Positions 18,206-26,175 of a stretch of 64,000 nt of DNA are shown here, in pieces. The DNA comes from GCA-2687025 sp964473525 (GTDB lineage Bacteria; Poribacteria; WGA-4E; GCA-2687025), in NCBI GenBank assembly GCA_964473525.1, contig CAYYPK010000009.1, positions 1 through 64,000 on the forward strand, given 5' to 3'. Below the pieces are notes generated by a model. That model saw only the letters and a program-made list of their open reading frames with translations, ran no database searches and was not told where the DNA came from. Both the position numbers and the translations under genes were made by a program. How positions within the stretch are numbered: position 1 is the first letter of the stretch; the number at the start of each line of letters is the position of its first letter.

Positions 18206-18240
18206 CGTAGCCAGCGACGCAACGAGCGAGGAGTGCTAGC

Positions 18241-18657
18241 GTGAAATTGTCCAAATCGAAGGCGGGCGCGAAGCTGCCACAGGTTCCCATGGAACCGTTG
18301 GTGGACTGTGTGTTCCTGCTGCTCATCTTCTTCATGATCTCCAACATCCTGAAGATCCCGCCCCCATTCCGCGTTCAGCTTCCCGAGTCCAAGGCTCGGT
18401 CGGAGTTCCAGCGGAAACGCTACAGCGTGTACATCCACGAGACCGGACAGATCTCGATCGACGACCAGCGGATGGCGAACTTGGACGAGATGATGAGCTA
18501 CCTTCTCCTGAAGAAGAAGGAGATTGAGGTCCTCATCATCCGGGCTGACAAGAACGCCGAACACGGGTTCGTCGTGGACGTCATGGAGAAGGCGAAGCAG
18601 GCGGAAATCGACAACCTGGCGCTCGCGGTGTCGGAGGACGACTACACCGGCAGATAG
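18241..18657 (+). CDS. ExbD/TolR biopolymer transport protein (second copy)
   Basis: 138 residues from a GTG with GAGGAG upstream. The membrane helix holds the conserved Asp (MEPLVDCVFLLLIFFMIS), followed by a periplasmic domain (SVYIHETGQISIDDQRM, EVLIIRADKNAEHGFVVDVMEKAKQA). It is clearly different in sequence from the neighbouring ExbD, so the two may occupy the two ExbD positions inside one ExbB pentamer as a heterodimer. A hairpin follows at 18686. Confidence 0.92.
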   Translation: MKLSKSKAGAKLPQVPMEPLVDCVFLLLIFFMISNILKIPPPFRVQLPESKARSEFQRKRYSVYIHETGQISIDDQRMANLDEMMSYLLLKKKEIEVLIIRADKNAEHGFVVDVMEKAKQAEIDNLALAVSEDDYTGR

Positions 18658-18685
18658 GCGACGCCGGAGCGGATGACGTTTCGAA

Positions 18686-18710
18686 TCGGGCGGGCCTCGA
18701 GCCCGCCCGA
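18686..18710 (+). terminator. Hairpin after the ExbB/ExbD operon
   Basis: Perfect 10-bp stem TCGGGCGGGC / GCCCGCCCGA with a 5-nt loop, 28 nt after the second exbD. No long T run follows (TCTGTG), so it may be a weak or factor-assisted terminator, or serve both convergent genes. Confidence 0.6.
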
Positions 18711-18766
18711 TCTGTGCCCGTAGACGTTCTGGGAGAGTCGCGGCGTTCCGCTGCGTGACGGCGGGA

Positions 18767-20158
18767 CTATGCGGTGGGGCGTCGGGTGTGCCATTCGGTC
18801 GCCTGTTCGTAGGCATAGCCCACGCGCAGCACCCCTGCCTCGTCGAACGGCTTACCGACTACTTGTAGGCCGATGGGCATCCCCGAGTTGGCGAAGCCGC
18901 AGGGAACAGACATGGCGGGGAGGCTCACGAAGTTGAACGGGAGAGTGTTGCGCGGGCGCAGACTCACGTGTGCCGGGACGCTGGCGGTGATGGGCGTCGC
19001 CGGGATCGGCGAGGTGGGCATGACTACGGCGTCATATGGCGACACAGCCTGGATGGTCTGGTCCGTTAGCACGCGGCGCATACGTTGCGCCTGAACGTAC
19101 TGGACCGCAGTGTAGAAGCGGCCCATTTCGAGTTGGTCGCGCACCTCGTCGCTGAACGCCTCGGCACGCTGGCGCAGGTCGTCGGCGTGGTACGCAGCCG
19201 CCTCGGAGAACATGATAGTGACTCCTGCCGCGCGCGCCGCGCGCATGTCCGGGAGCTCGACGTCCTCGACGATGGCTCCGAGATCGCGGAATACCTCCAG
19301 GGCGGCCTCGACCGCTTGGCTTACCTCAGGATCGCATTCGTCAAAGAAGAAGTCACGTGCGACACCGATGCGCGCATTGCGCAGGTTCTGATGGAGCTGA
19401 GCCGCGTAGTCTGGAGTCGGATGCGAGACGCAGCCAGGGTCGCGAGGGTCGTGGCCTGCTAGCGCCTGCATCATGAGGGCCGCGTCCGCTACCGTGCGCG
19501 TCATGGGCCCGGCGTGGTCCATGGACCATGATAGGGGCAGCGCGCCGTACTTGCTGACTCGACCGTACGTGGGTTTGAGTCCTACGATGCCACAGCATGC
19601 CGCCGGCTGACGGATGGACGCCCCGGTGTCGCTGCCCAACGCGCCATATGCCAGACCGCCAGCGACGGCAGCGGCGGAGCCGCCGCTTGACCCACCCGGG
19701 TGGCACTGTGGATCCCAAGGGTTGCGGACGACGCCGTGGTGGGGGTTGGCGCTGGTGGTCCCGAAGGCCAGCTCGTGCAGATTCGCTTTACCTACGATGA
19801 CGGCTCCCGCTTGCTTGAGACGCTCGACCACCGTGGCGTCGTAGTCTGGAACCCAGTCGGCGAACAGGGGCGATCCGAAGGTCGTCCGTACGCCTCGCGT
19901 CGCGTACAGGTCTTTCACCGCGATGGGGATGCCGTGTAGCGGCCCCAGGTAGTTCCCGGCCAGGATGGCGGACTCAGCCGCTCGCGCCGCGTGCATGGCG
20001 CTGTCCGCCATCACTGTGATATAGGCGTTGAGGAGCCCGTCGTGCTCTTCGATGCGGGCCAGAACGGCCTGCGTCACATCCACGGGCGATAGGTCGCCGG
20101 CCGCTAGCTGCGGGGCGAGGTCGGCGATGCTACTGAAGACAACGTCGGGCTGTGGCAT
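18767..20158 (-). CDS. Amidase-signature family amidohydrolase (GatA/AtzE-like)
   Basis: 463 residues. The Ser-cisSer-Lys triad of the amidase signature is present with canonical spacing: K82 in AVKDLYATRG, S157 in GGSSGGSAAAVAGG and nucleophile S181 in GSDTGASIRQPA. The usual second Gly of DTGGS is Ala here. ATG at 20158 has AGGGG upstream; the longer frame gives an Arg-rich lead. It begins 11 nt after a 64-codon gene whose product looks like a GatC/AtzG partner, so it may work as a two-subunit hydrolase rather than as the tRNA amidotransferase, whose GatB is not nearby. Substrate unknown. Confidence 0.88.
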   Translation of the reverse strand: MPQPDVVFSSIADLAPQLAAGDLSPVDVTQAVLARIEEHDGLLNAYITVMADSAMHAARAAESAILAGNYLGPLHGIPIAVKDLYATRGVRTTFGSPLFADWVPDYDATVVERLKQAGAVIVGKANLHELAFGTTSANPHHGVVRNPWDPQCHPGGSSGGSAAAVAGGLAYGALGSDTGASIRQPAACCGIVGLKPTYGRVSKYGALPLSWSMDHAGPMTRTVADAALMMQALAGHDPRDPGCVSHPTPDYAAQLHQNLRNARIGVARDFFFDECDPEVSQAVEAALEVFRDLGAIVEDVELPDMRAARAAGVTIMFSEAAAYHADDLRQRAEAFSDEVRDQLEMGRFYTAVQYVQAQRMRRVLTDQTIQAVSPYDAVVMPTSPIPATPITASVPAHVSLRPRNTLPFNFVSLPAMSVPCGFANSGMPIGLQVVGKPFDEAGVLRVGYAYEQATEWHTRRPTA

Positions 20159-20169
20159 ACGTCGTACCC

Positions 20170-20364
20170 CTACTCGACAGGGGTGCGGTGGACGGCTGCG
20201 GGAGAGGCGTCCGCCAGCGTTTGCTCCCACTCCTGAATGACGTGAGCTGCTTGGCCCATCACCGGCAGGCGGCCCCTGTACCTTTCCGCCTGTTCCTCGC
20301 TCAGGTCGCGGCCGAAGATGTCACGCGCAATCGCTTGCAGTTCCGCCACTGAGGGCTGACTCAC
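20170..20364 (-). CDS. GatC/AtzG-like small partner of the amidase
   Basis: 64 residues from a GTG with a strong GAGGAGG ribosome site 6 nt upstream; a longer in-frame version has an Arg-rich unsupported lead. It consists of two predicted helices (ELQAIARDIFGRDLSEEQAERY and AAHVIQEWEQTL) followed by a short extended tail ending HRTPVE, the layout of GatC and of AtzG, which bind and stabilise amidases. The gap to the amidase start is 11 nt, so translation is likely coupled. Assignment rests on length, helix pattern and position, not on a conserved motif. Confidence 0.6.
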   Translation of the reverse strand: MSQPSVAELQAIARDIFGRDLSEEQAERYRGRLPVMGQAAHVIQEWEQTLADASPAAVHRTPVE

Positions 20365-20666
20365 CGCTCGCCTCCTCGACAGATGGTCCGACCGGCGCCT
20401 AGCGGGGCTGATCGGCGCGTGGGCGTGCAAGACAGGGCAGATCCGACCGTAGCATCGCGAGAGGAGAGGCGCAACGGATTTCAGCCATTTCGGTGGCGCG
20501 GTTCCGAGAGGGTCCACAGTGTAACGGGCATTGGCGGGTCGAGCCTTCCGAGCCGCCGGGCTCTGCCGACAGTGTGGCCAATTGACGGCTTTCCGGCGTG
20601 GGATTACGATGGCGTGCTGCCAGCCTTAGGCCAATGCATCCGCGCCTCCTATTTTGGGGTCCGAAC

Positions 20667-22085
20667 ATGACGCTCCCTGTCCTCCTCGCCGCCGCGTTGG
20701 CCGCTGGCGCGACGGCCTCCATTTCCGACGCCGTTGAGGGAAGTCTGCTGCCTGCGGTCCTGATAGGCGGGGTCTCCGGCCCCATGCGTCTGGACGACCG
20801 GATGGCGCGCTATGATGTGCCAGGTGTGAGCATCGCCGTCGTCGACGGCGAGATCGCCTTCGCCCAAGGGTATGGGGTCCGCGATGACATCACGAACCAG
20901 CCTGTTACGGTCGACACGCTGTTTCAGGCCGCGTCCATCAGCAAGCCCGTGTCGGCCGTTGCCGCTCTGCAGCTTGTGGAATCCGGGGTTCTAGACCTTG
21001 ACTCCCATGTGAACACGTGGTTAACGTCGTGGCGCGTCCCTGACAGCGAGCATTCCGTAGACGAAAAAGTCACCCTCCGACGCATTCTGACGCACAGCGC
21101 AGGCCTGTCGGTGTCTGGATTCGGAGGCTATGCCACGGACGCGGCTCTTCCCACGACGTTGCAGGTTCTAGACGGGATCGAGCCTGCCAACTCCCCGGCT
21201 GTCCGAGTCACGGCTGAGCCCGGCGCCAGGAGTCGCTACTCCGGCGGCGGCTACACCGTCATGCAGCAACTCATGGAGGATGTGAGCGGGAAGCCGTTCG
21301 CCGAGCTACTGCAAGAGTCAGTCCTGGACCCCCTTGGAATGACGCACAGCACCTTCGAACTGCCTCTGTCGCAGTCGCGCAGAGGGAACGTCGCGAGTGG
21401 GCACAACCCCACCATCAGGAACCTGCCGGAGGGTCGCTGGCACGCCCATCCAGAGATGGCGGCTGCGGGGCTCTGGACCACTCCTACGGACTTAGCTCGC
21501 TTCATCATGGCGCTGCAACGTGCGCGGCGAGGAGAATCCGGTGGCGTGCTATCCCCGGAGACGGCGGCGCAGATGCTGCGCCCGCAGCACGCGCCGTTCG
21601 GCCTCGGCCTGTTGGTGAACGACTCCGGCCGTTTCGAGCACGGCGGGTCGAATCGCGGCTTCCGGTGCGTGTTCTACGCGGAGGACGACACGGCGCTCGT
21701 CGTCATGACGAACGGCTCCAGCGGCGCGGGACTGTACGGCGAAATCGCGCGTGGCGTCGCGCCAGTGCTGGGGTGGCAGGGCTTCGAGCCGGAGACCCGG
21801 TCGCTATCGTCGACGCCCGTTGCCCTGGACGGCTACGCGGGCAAATACGCAATCGCGGCATTCGGCAACTACCCGTTCGTCATTGAGCAGCGTGACGGTC
21901 ACCTAGTCGCGGCCCGTGACGAGGGGGCTAACTACCTCGAGTTCTATGCAGAGACGAAGACCCGGTTCATCGCAGAAACGGGCTGGGAGTTGGAGTTCCA
22001 CATCGACGACAGCGGGACCGTGGATTCGGTGAAGTCGTCGGGAGGCGGCGGCGTTCCGCCATTCACCGCGCAACGGGCGGAATAG
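20667..22085 (+). CDS. Serine hydrolase, beta-lactamase class C/penicillin-binding-protein-like family
   Basis: 472 residues with a signal peptide (LPVLLAAALAAGATA). The active-site motifs of this family are visible: S-x-x-K as SISK near residue 91, Y-S-G near 190 in place of Y-x-N, and HGGSN near 325 in place of K-T-G. The C-terminal about 100 residues form a separate beta domain (GYAGKYAIAAFGNYPFVIE) seen in many esterase-type members. A periplasmic peptidase, esterase or carboxypeptidase is more likely than a resistance enzyme. Start ATG at 20667 has GGGG upstream; earlier in-frame ATGs would bury the signal peptide. Confidence 0.88.
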   Translation: MTLPVLLAAALAAGATASISDAVEGSLLPAVLIGGVSGPMRLDDRMARYDVPGVSIAVVDGEIAFAQGYGVRDDITNQPVTVDTLFQAASISKPVSAVAALQLVESGVLDLDSHVNTWLTSWRVPDSEHSVDEKVTLRRILTHSAGLSVSGFGGYATDAALPTTLQVLDGIEPANSPAVRVTAEPGARSRYSGGGYTVMQQLMEDVSGKPFAELLQESVLDPLGMTHSTFELPLSQSRRGNVASGHNPTIRNLPEGRWHAHPEMAAAGLWTTPTDLARFIMALQRARRGESGGVLSPETAAQMLRPQHAPFGLGLLVNDSGRFEHGGSNRGFRCVFYAEDDTALVVMTNGSSGAGLYGEIARGVAPVLGWQGFEPETRSLSSTPVALDGYAGKYAIAAFGNYPFVIEQRDGHLVAARDEGANYLEFYAETKTRFIAETGWELEFHIDDSGTVDSVKSSGGGGVPPFTAQRAE

Positions 22086-22154
22086 CCCCACCTCCGCAGG
22101 ACGGCGACAGGCGCAACCACGAACTGAGCGGCGGCGCCTTCGTACGTCAGCGCG

Positions 22155-23405
22155 TTACTGGGTTGTCCACAGCGCCAGTGAGTTTCGACCTCGCACCAGG
22201 AATGAGTCGCCCACGATCACGGGATGCGCCCAAGTAGGGCTGTCGGAGACCGTGTAACGCGCGTTCTCGACGAACCCGTCCGGCCCGCAGCCGCCGACAA
22301 GCAGCGATGCGTCCGACAGCAGAGCCAGCATGTGCTCTCCTACGCGGACGATGGCCGCATTGTCGCCCTGGCGACCGGGCCCCTGCCAGACTGTGGCGCC
22401 GGTGTCCGCCCTCAGACAGAAGAGCTTTCCCTTGTCCTGCTTTGTGAATGCCAGGAGATAGTCGCCGTACAGCACCGGGGAGCTCATGTACATGTCCAGT
22501 TCCTCGTTGTGCCAGACGGTTTCGACGGTCCATTCATCGCCAGCGCGCACGGGCCGGATTGCCATCGTGCCATTGTCGAGCCCCGAGACGATGACCGTGT
22601 CTCCGTACAGGAGCGGCGTGACGATGTTCTGCTCGTGCGGTGTCGTGTACGGCAACTGCCAGAGTAGAGCCCCGTCGTTGGGGGAGATGCCCACAATCCG
22701 GCTCTCCGTCTGCGTGATGACCTGACGCACGCCATCCCACGCCGCGGCGATAGGGGACGCATAGCCCGGCCCGTCTCCCGTCCACTCCCAGCGGACATCG
22801 CCGGTCCCGAGGTCGATGGCGGCAAGAATGCCCTCGCTCTTGTTCCCGACGTGCGCAATCGCCGCGCCGGAGACGACAATAGGGGACGCAGCCGTGCCGT
22901 AGATCGGATGGGTCTTGTCGAAGCGATCTTGGAAGTCCTTCCTCCACAGCAACTCGCCACTGTGCGAATCCCAGCAAGACAGGACGCCGCTAATCCCAAG
23001 CGTTACGAGGAACGTGCCTGCCAGGGCTGGGGTCGCTTTCGGCCCTTTGCCGTGTCGCATAGCTCCCCAGAACCGCCTGAAGGGCGCGGGGTAGCTCTTC
23101 TCCCACAGCACCTCGTGGTCGGCAAGCCTTAGGCAGGACACCGTCTCGACGTTGTCCACACGCGCGTGCACGAAGATGGAGTCGTCAGCGACCAGAGGCG
23201 TCGAGTACCCCTCGCCTATTTCGACCTGCCACACACGTCGAGGATGGTCTGGCCACTCGCCTATCGCACTCGCGATAGCCACGCCGTCCCTGTTCGGTCC
23301 ACGCCACTGAGTCCATCCAGGACCGGTAGCCGCCGACGCGGCGAGTCCGAGGGCCCAAAGAAGGACCACGAGGCGTGCGACGCGCGTGCGGGTAACTGGG
23401 TGCAT
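22155..23405 (-). CDS. Exported PQQ-like beta-propeller repeat protein
   Basis: 416 residues. Signal peptide (VVLLWALGLAASAATG) followed by WTQWRGPNRDG, a common opening of PQQ-propeller proteins in Planctomycetes-like and related genomes. Repeats with the A-x-D-x-x-T-G-x-x-x-W pattern follow (AIDLGTGDVRWEW, CWDSHSGELLWRKDF, CLRADTGATVWQGPG), enough for about seven blades. No catalytic residues of quinoprotein dehydrogenases stand out, so a binding or scaffold role is as likely as an enzymatic one. The second ATG is preferred, because AGGAGG abuts the first. Confidence 0.85.
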   Translation of the reverse strand: MHPVTRTRVARLVVLLWALGLAASAATGPGWTQWRGPNRDGVAIASAIGEWPDHPRRVWQVEIGEGYSTPLVADDSIFVHARVDNVETVSCLRLADHEVLWEKSYPAPFRRFWGAMRHGKGPKATPALAGTFLVTLGISGVLSCWDSHSGELLWRKDFQDRFDKTHPIYGTAASPIVVSGAAIAHVGNKSEGILAAIDLGTGDVRWEWTGDGPGYASPIAAAWDGVRQVITQTESRIVGISPNDGALLWQLPYTTPHEQNIVTPLLYGDTVIVSGLDNGTMAIRPVRAGDEWTVETVWHNEELDMYMSSPVLYGDYLLAFTKQDKGKLFCLRADTGATVWQGPGRQGDNAAIVRVGEHMLALLSDASLLVGGCGPDGFVENARYTVSDSPTWAHPVIVGDSFLVRGRNSLALWTTQ

Positions 23406-23474
23406 TGGCATCCTCCTGCCCGGTATATGCGAGGTCTTTGGATATCGTGGGCTCCGGTCGCTTGTTGGGCGGTC

Positions 23475-24431
23475 TCACAACGCGGCCGCGATCTCCTTGA
23501 GGACCACGAGACCCTCCATCTCCGCAGTACATGCCGATCGTAGCCGATCTGCGGCCTCGGCATGGAAGCTACCGGACTCGCCGAACCCAATTGGCTGCTT
23601 GCCCTGACCGAAGGTGTCCGCGACTGGCCACAGGTCATCGCACACGCTCTGGTAGAGAGTTCGCGCCTCTCTGACGGACGGCGCGACAGCCGAAGCCAGC
23701 CGCTCCTCCGCTTCGTCGAGGAACTGGACCGCGAGTTCTCGGCAACGCACGTAGTGGTCGATGGCGCGCCACGTCCCACCGAGCTCTCCGGCCTCCACGG
23801 CGGCAATCCAGCGCTGGTATGCCGCCTCGCCGTTAGCCTGTTCCGAGTTGGCGTCAGGTGGACCTCCGTCGTCGGTGGCGCGGGCGTGCCGCGCCACGAA
23901 CTCCAGACCATCCTTGACGGCCGTAGCGGCGTCAGACGGCGCGCCTCCGGGACGAACGATGCAGAGATCCCAGCAGTCGCCATCGAGCATTGCGAACGGA
24001 CCTTGTCCGGCGTTCGTGGCGCCCTCGCCGATGTAGAACCCGTCGGCGTCGTACCCGTCGAAGAGCTGGTAGCAGAAGTTGTAGTAGCCGTAGCACGGAT
24101 GCCCGGCGTCTATCGCCGCGCGAAGGCGATCCCACGCCTCGGCGCGCTGGCCGGCGTCCATCCCTTCGAAGCGGTGGTATTCCAGCTCGTACCCAACGTT
24201 GCGGCCCAGCCGCGCCATCGTGCCGTTGACATACTCGTCCTCCAAGCAACTTGACACCGAGCTAAGGCAGATTCCTGGGGCGATGGCGATGACAAAGGCT
24301 TGGCCTGTCACGCCGGCGAGCCAGGGCCTGGTAACGGGTATTCCCAGGTAATCGAGGCTGCCCTTCAGGCAGCCCAGGTGCAGATCCCCGACGTATGTCA
24401 TTTCCGCAGTCAGACCATCGAGCTTCTTCAT
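23475..24431 (-). CDS. BtrH-like/C39-peptidase-like protein of unknown function
   Basis: 318 residues from an ATG with GGAGGAG. The N-terminal half recalls the BtrH N-terminal domain, a papain-like acyltransferase/C39-type fold: an early Cys in HLGCLKGSLDYLG, GQAFVIAIAPG, then GHPCYGYYNFCYQLFDGYDADG and AMLDGDCWDLCIV, placed where the His and Asp segments would be. The His of the family is not evident at that site, so catalysis is doubtful. The C-terminal half is helical. It ends 64 nt upstream of the PQQ-propeller gene on the same strand. Assignment tentative. Confidence 0.5.
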   Translation of the reverse strand: MKKLDGLTAEMTYVGDLHLGCLKGSLDYLGIPVTRPWLAGVTGQAFVIAIAPGICLSSVSSCLEDEYVNGTMARLGRNVGYELEYHRFEGMDAGQRAEAWDRLRAAIDAGHPCYGYYNFCYQLFDGYDADGFYIGEGATNAGQGPFAMLDGDCWDLCIVRPGGAPSDAATAVKDGLEFVARHARATDDGGPPDANSEQANGEAAYQRWIAAVEAGELGGTWRAIDHYVRCRELAVQFLDEAEERLASAVAPSVREARTLYQSVCDDLWPVADTFGQGKQPIGFGESGSFHAEAADRLRSACTAEMEGLVVLKEIAAAL

Positions 24432-24719
24432 GACCCGCTCCTCCAGCGCGACATGTGGACACCGGCGATCGCTACTCCGTCGCATTGGCCTACGGTTTCG
24501 CGCGCACATCCGTGACTGTAGCCGTCGTGTTTTGCGTCGCGTAGCGCTGAGGGCGATGGCCGTTAGTGCACACGACGCCAGTGCATTGCCGGGTGTGGGC
24601 TCAGATGCGTACGGGAAGGGCGTCGGTCCATCGCGCCATAGCGAGGCGGGCGGGTCACACGGCCAAGCCAGGTACTACATGCTACCGCTGCCACCAATGG
24701 CCGCGTGTTCGCCGTGATC

Positions 24720-25739
24720 TTACGGTCGTTTGAGCCGGCCCCAGGGGATAAGCGACTTGTGCAACGCGTCGACGGCGAGGTCGGTCAGCCGGGGAGCTGC
24801 CGGGTCGAACCAGTCTGGGCCACGGTCGTACGCTTGGTCGCCCGTGAGCCTCGTGGCCTCTCCCGTGTCCATGTCGAACGCCCAGATGCTACCCCACTTC
24901 TCGAAGGCGACCTGCCGACCGTTCGGGGACCAGGCGGCGTGGGTGGCCCCCTCAATGGTCTCGTTGAGCCTGCGCGGGGCTCCGCCAGCCGCCGGGACGA
25001 TGAGGGTGACATCCGTTCCATCGCGGCTGCCCCAATACGCGATCTCCGACCCATCCGGCGACCACGTGGGAGCCAGACCGCGCTCGACGATCAGCCGTAC
25101 GTCACGGCCGTCGGCGTCCATTGTGTAGATGTTGCTGCCGATACCGGCTCCGTCACGGCCTGAGGCGAAGGCGATCTGCGACCCGTCTGGTGACCACGCA
25201 GGGTACCAGTCCCTTGCGGGGTTCTGCGTGAGGTTCCGCAGGCCGGAGCCATCGACGTTGATGACGTATATCTCGGCGTCCACATCGCGGGTGGAGACGA
25301 GCGCGATCTGCTTCCCCGTCGGCGACCACGAAGGCATGCCACCACCGTCGGGATGTTGGACTAGTGGCGTCCAGGCGCCGCCGTCCGACCTCATGATGGA
25401 GATACCGCCCTGCCAGAAACCCTTTACGAACTTTCGGTGGCGGAATGCGATCCGCTTGCCGTCCGGGGACCACGCCGGAGCGCTCTCGTCGCCCTTGTCG
25501 TCCGTGAGCCTGCGTGCGCCCTGCCCAAGGTTGTCCATGACCCAGATGTCGGTGTGGCTGTTGGCGACGCCGACGGGCCTCTCAGGGTTCGCGCGATCGG
25601 TCGACCACGCGATGAGCGGCCGCCCTTGCGCATACGTAACGGCTGCCAGCGCGCAGAGGACTGCTGTGAGGGCGGTCAGCCCGTACAGGGATCGAAATGG
25701 CGCCCGACGGGGAGCCGCACATGTAGAGGAAGTTGACAT
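24720..25739 (-). CDS. TolB-like beta-propeller protein (PD40 repeats), exported
   Basis: 339 residues with a signal peptide (LTALTAVLCALAAVTYA). Repeats of the TolB/PD40 type occur about every 45 residues: SAPAWSPDGKRIAF, MPSWSPTGKQIAL, YPAWSPDGSQIAF, APTWSPDGSEIAYWGSRDG, HAAWSPNGRQVAF. Each is followed by a strand such as IYVINVDGSGLRNLT. The protein ends WFDPAAPRLTDLAVD, an ending shared with the propeller at 35242-36261, so the two are paralogues. Unlike true TolB it lacks the N-terminal alpha/beta domain and is not next to pal. Ribosome site AGGAGG. Confidence 0.85.
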   Translation of the reverse strand: MSTSSTCAAPRRAPFRSLYGLTALTAVLCALAAVTYAQGRPLIAWSTDRANPERPVGVANSHTDIWVMDNLGQGARRLTDDKGDESAPAWSPDGKRIAFRHRKFVKGFWQGGISIMRSDGGAWTPLVQHPDGGGMPSWSPTGKQIALVSTRDVDAEIYVINVDGSGLRNLTQNPARDWYPAWSPDGSQIAFASGRDGAGIGSNIYTMDADGRDVRLIVERGLAPTWSPDGSEIAYWGSRDGTDVTLIVPAAGGAPRRLNETIEGATHAAWSPNGRQVAFEKWGSIWAFDMDTGEATRLTGDQAYDRGPDWFDPAAPRLTDLAVDALHKSLIPWGRLKRP

Positions 25740-25875
25740 GATGTCGGGGCCTCCTGTCGTTCCGGCGGGCACGGATGAAGATGCGGCTACATCTGCCTGA
25801 AAAGTGTAGGAAGAAGAACCTCGACCCGCAAGTGGGCGTCCACAGGCGCGCGTATAGGGCCCGCTCAGCGTGGAC

Positions 25876-26175
25876 TCACAGCAGGCGCGGGGCCAGCCAG
25901 ATGCTGAGCGCGATGATTGCCGCCAGAGTAACGACCGTCCACAGTAGCGTCGTCATCACGCCGCGCGTGGACACGCCCTCTGGCCTCCAGAACGTCGTGG
26001 AGACGTAGGCGATTCCCGCGACGAAGAGCGCGAAGAAGCCCGGCCGGAAGAGCGCCTGCGTCACGGGCTGTACCATCATCAGCAGGCCAAGGAGGGCGAC
26101 CGCCAGGCAGCCGTGCTCGAGGCGTCGGCGAGTCGACGGGTTGATGTAGCGGCCGTTCGGCGCGGATGCGCTCAT
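25876..26175 (-). CDS. Small membrane protein encoded with the ABC importer
   Basis: 99 residues with three hydrophobic segments (LAVALLGLLMMVQPVTQAL; FFALFVAGIAYVSTTFW; LLWTVVTLAAIIALSIWLA). Its ATG overlaps the stop of the upstream ATPase gene (ATGA), so it is translationally coupled to the importer. Rhizobial glycerol importers (glpSTPQUV) also carry a small membrane protein, GlpU, with two ATPases; this protein sits in an equivalent place, but I see no clear sequence likeness to GlpU. A role as accessory subunit is inference. Confidence 0.75.
   Translation of the reverse strand: MSASAPNGRYINPSTRRRLEHGCLAVALLGLLMMVQPVTQALFRPGFFALFVAGIAYVSTTFWRPEGVSTRGVMTTLLWTVVTLAAIIALSIWLAPRLL

Noticed and set aside
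16704..18657. Possibility that this ExbB/ExbD cluster is a second Zorya system
   Set aside because: No long coiled-coil tail and no OmpA-type domain; the motifs are those of TolQ/ExbB and TolR/ExbD.
17665..18816. 383-codon minus-strand frame across the two exbD genes
   Set aside because: Antisense to two well-supported ExbD proteins; no recognisable domain.
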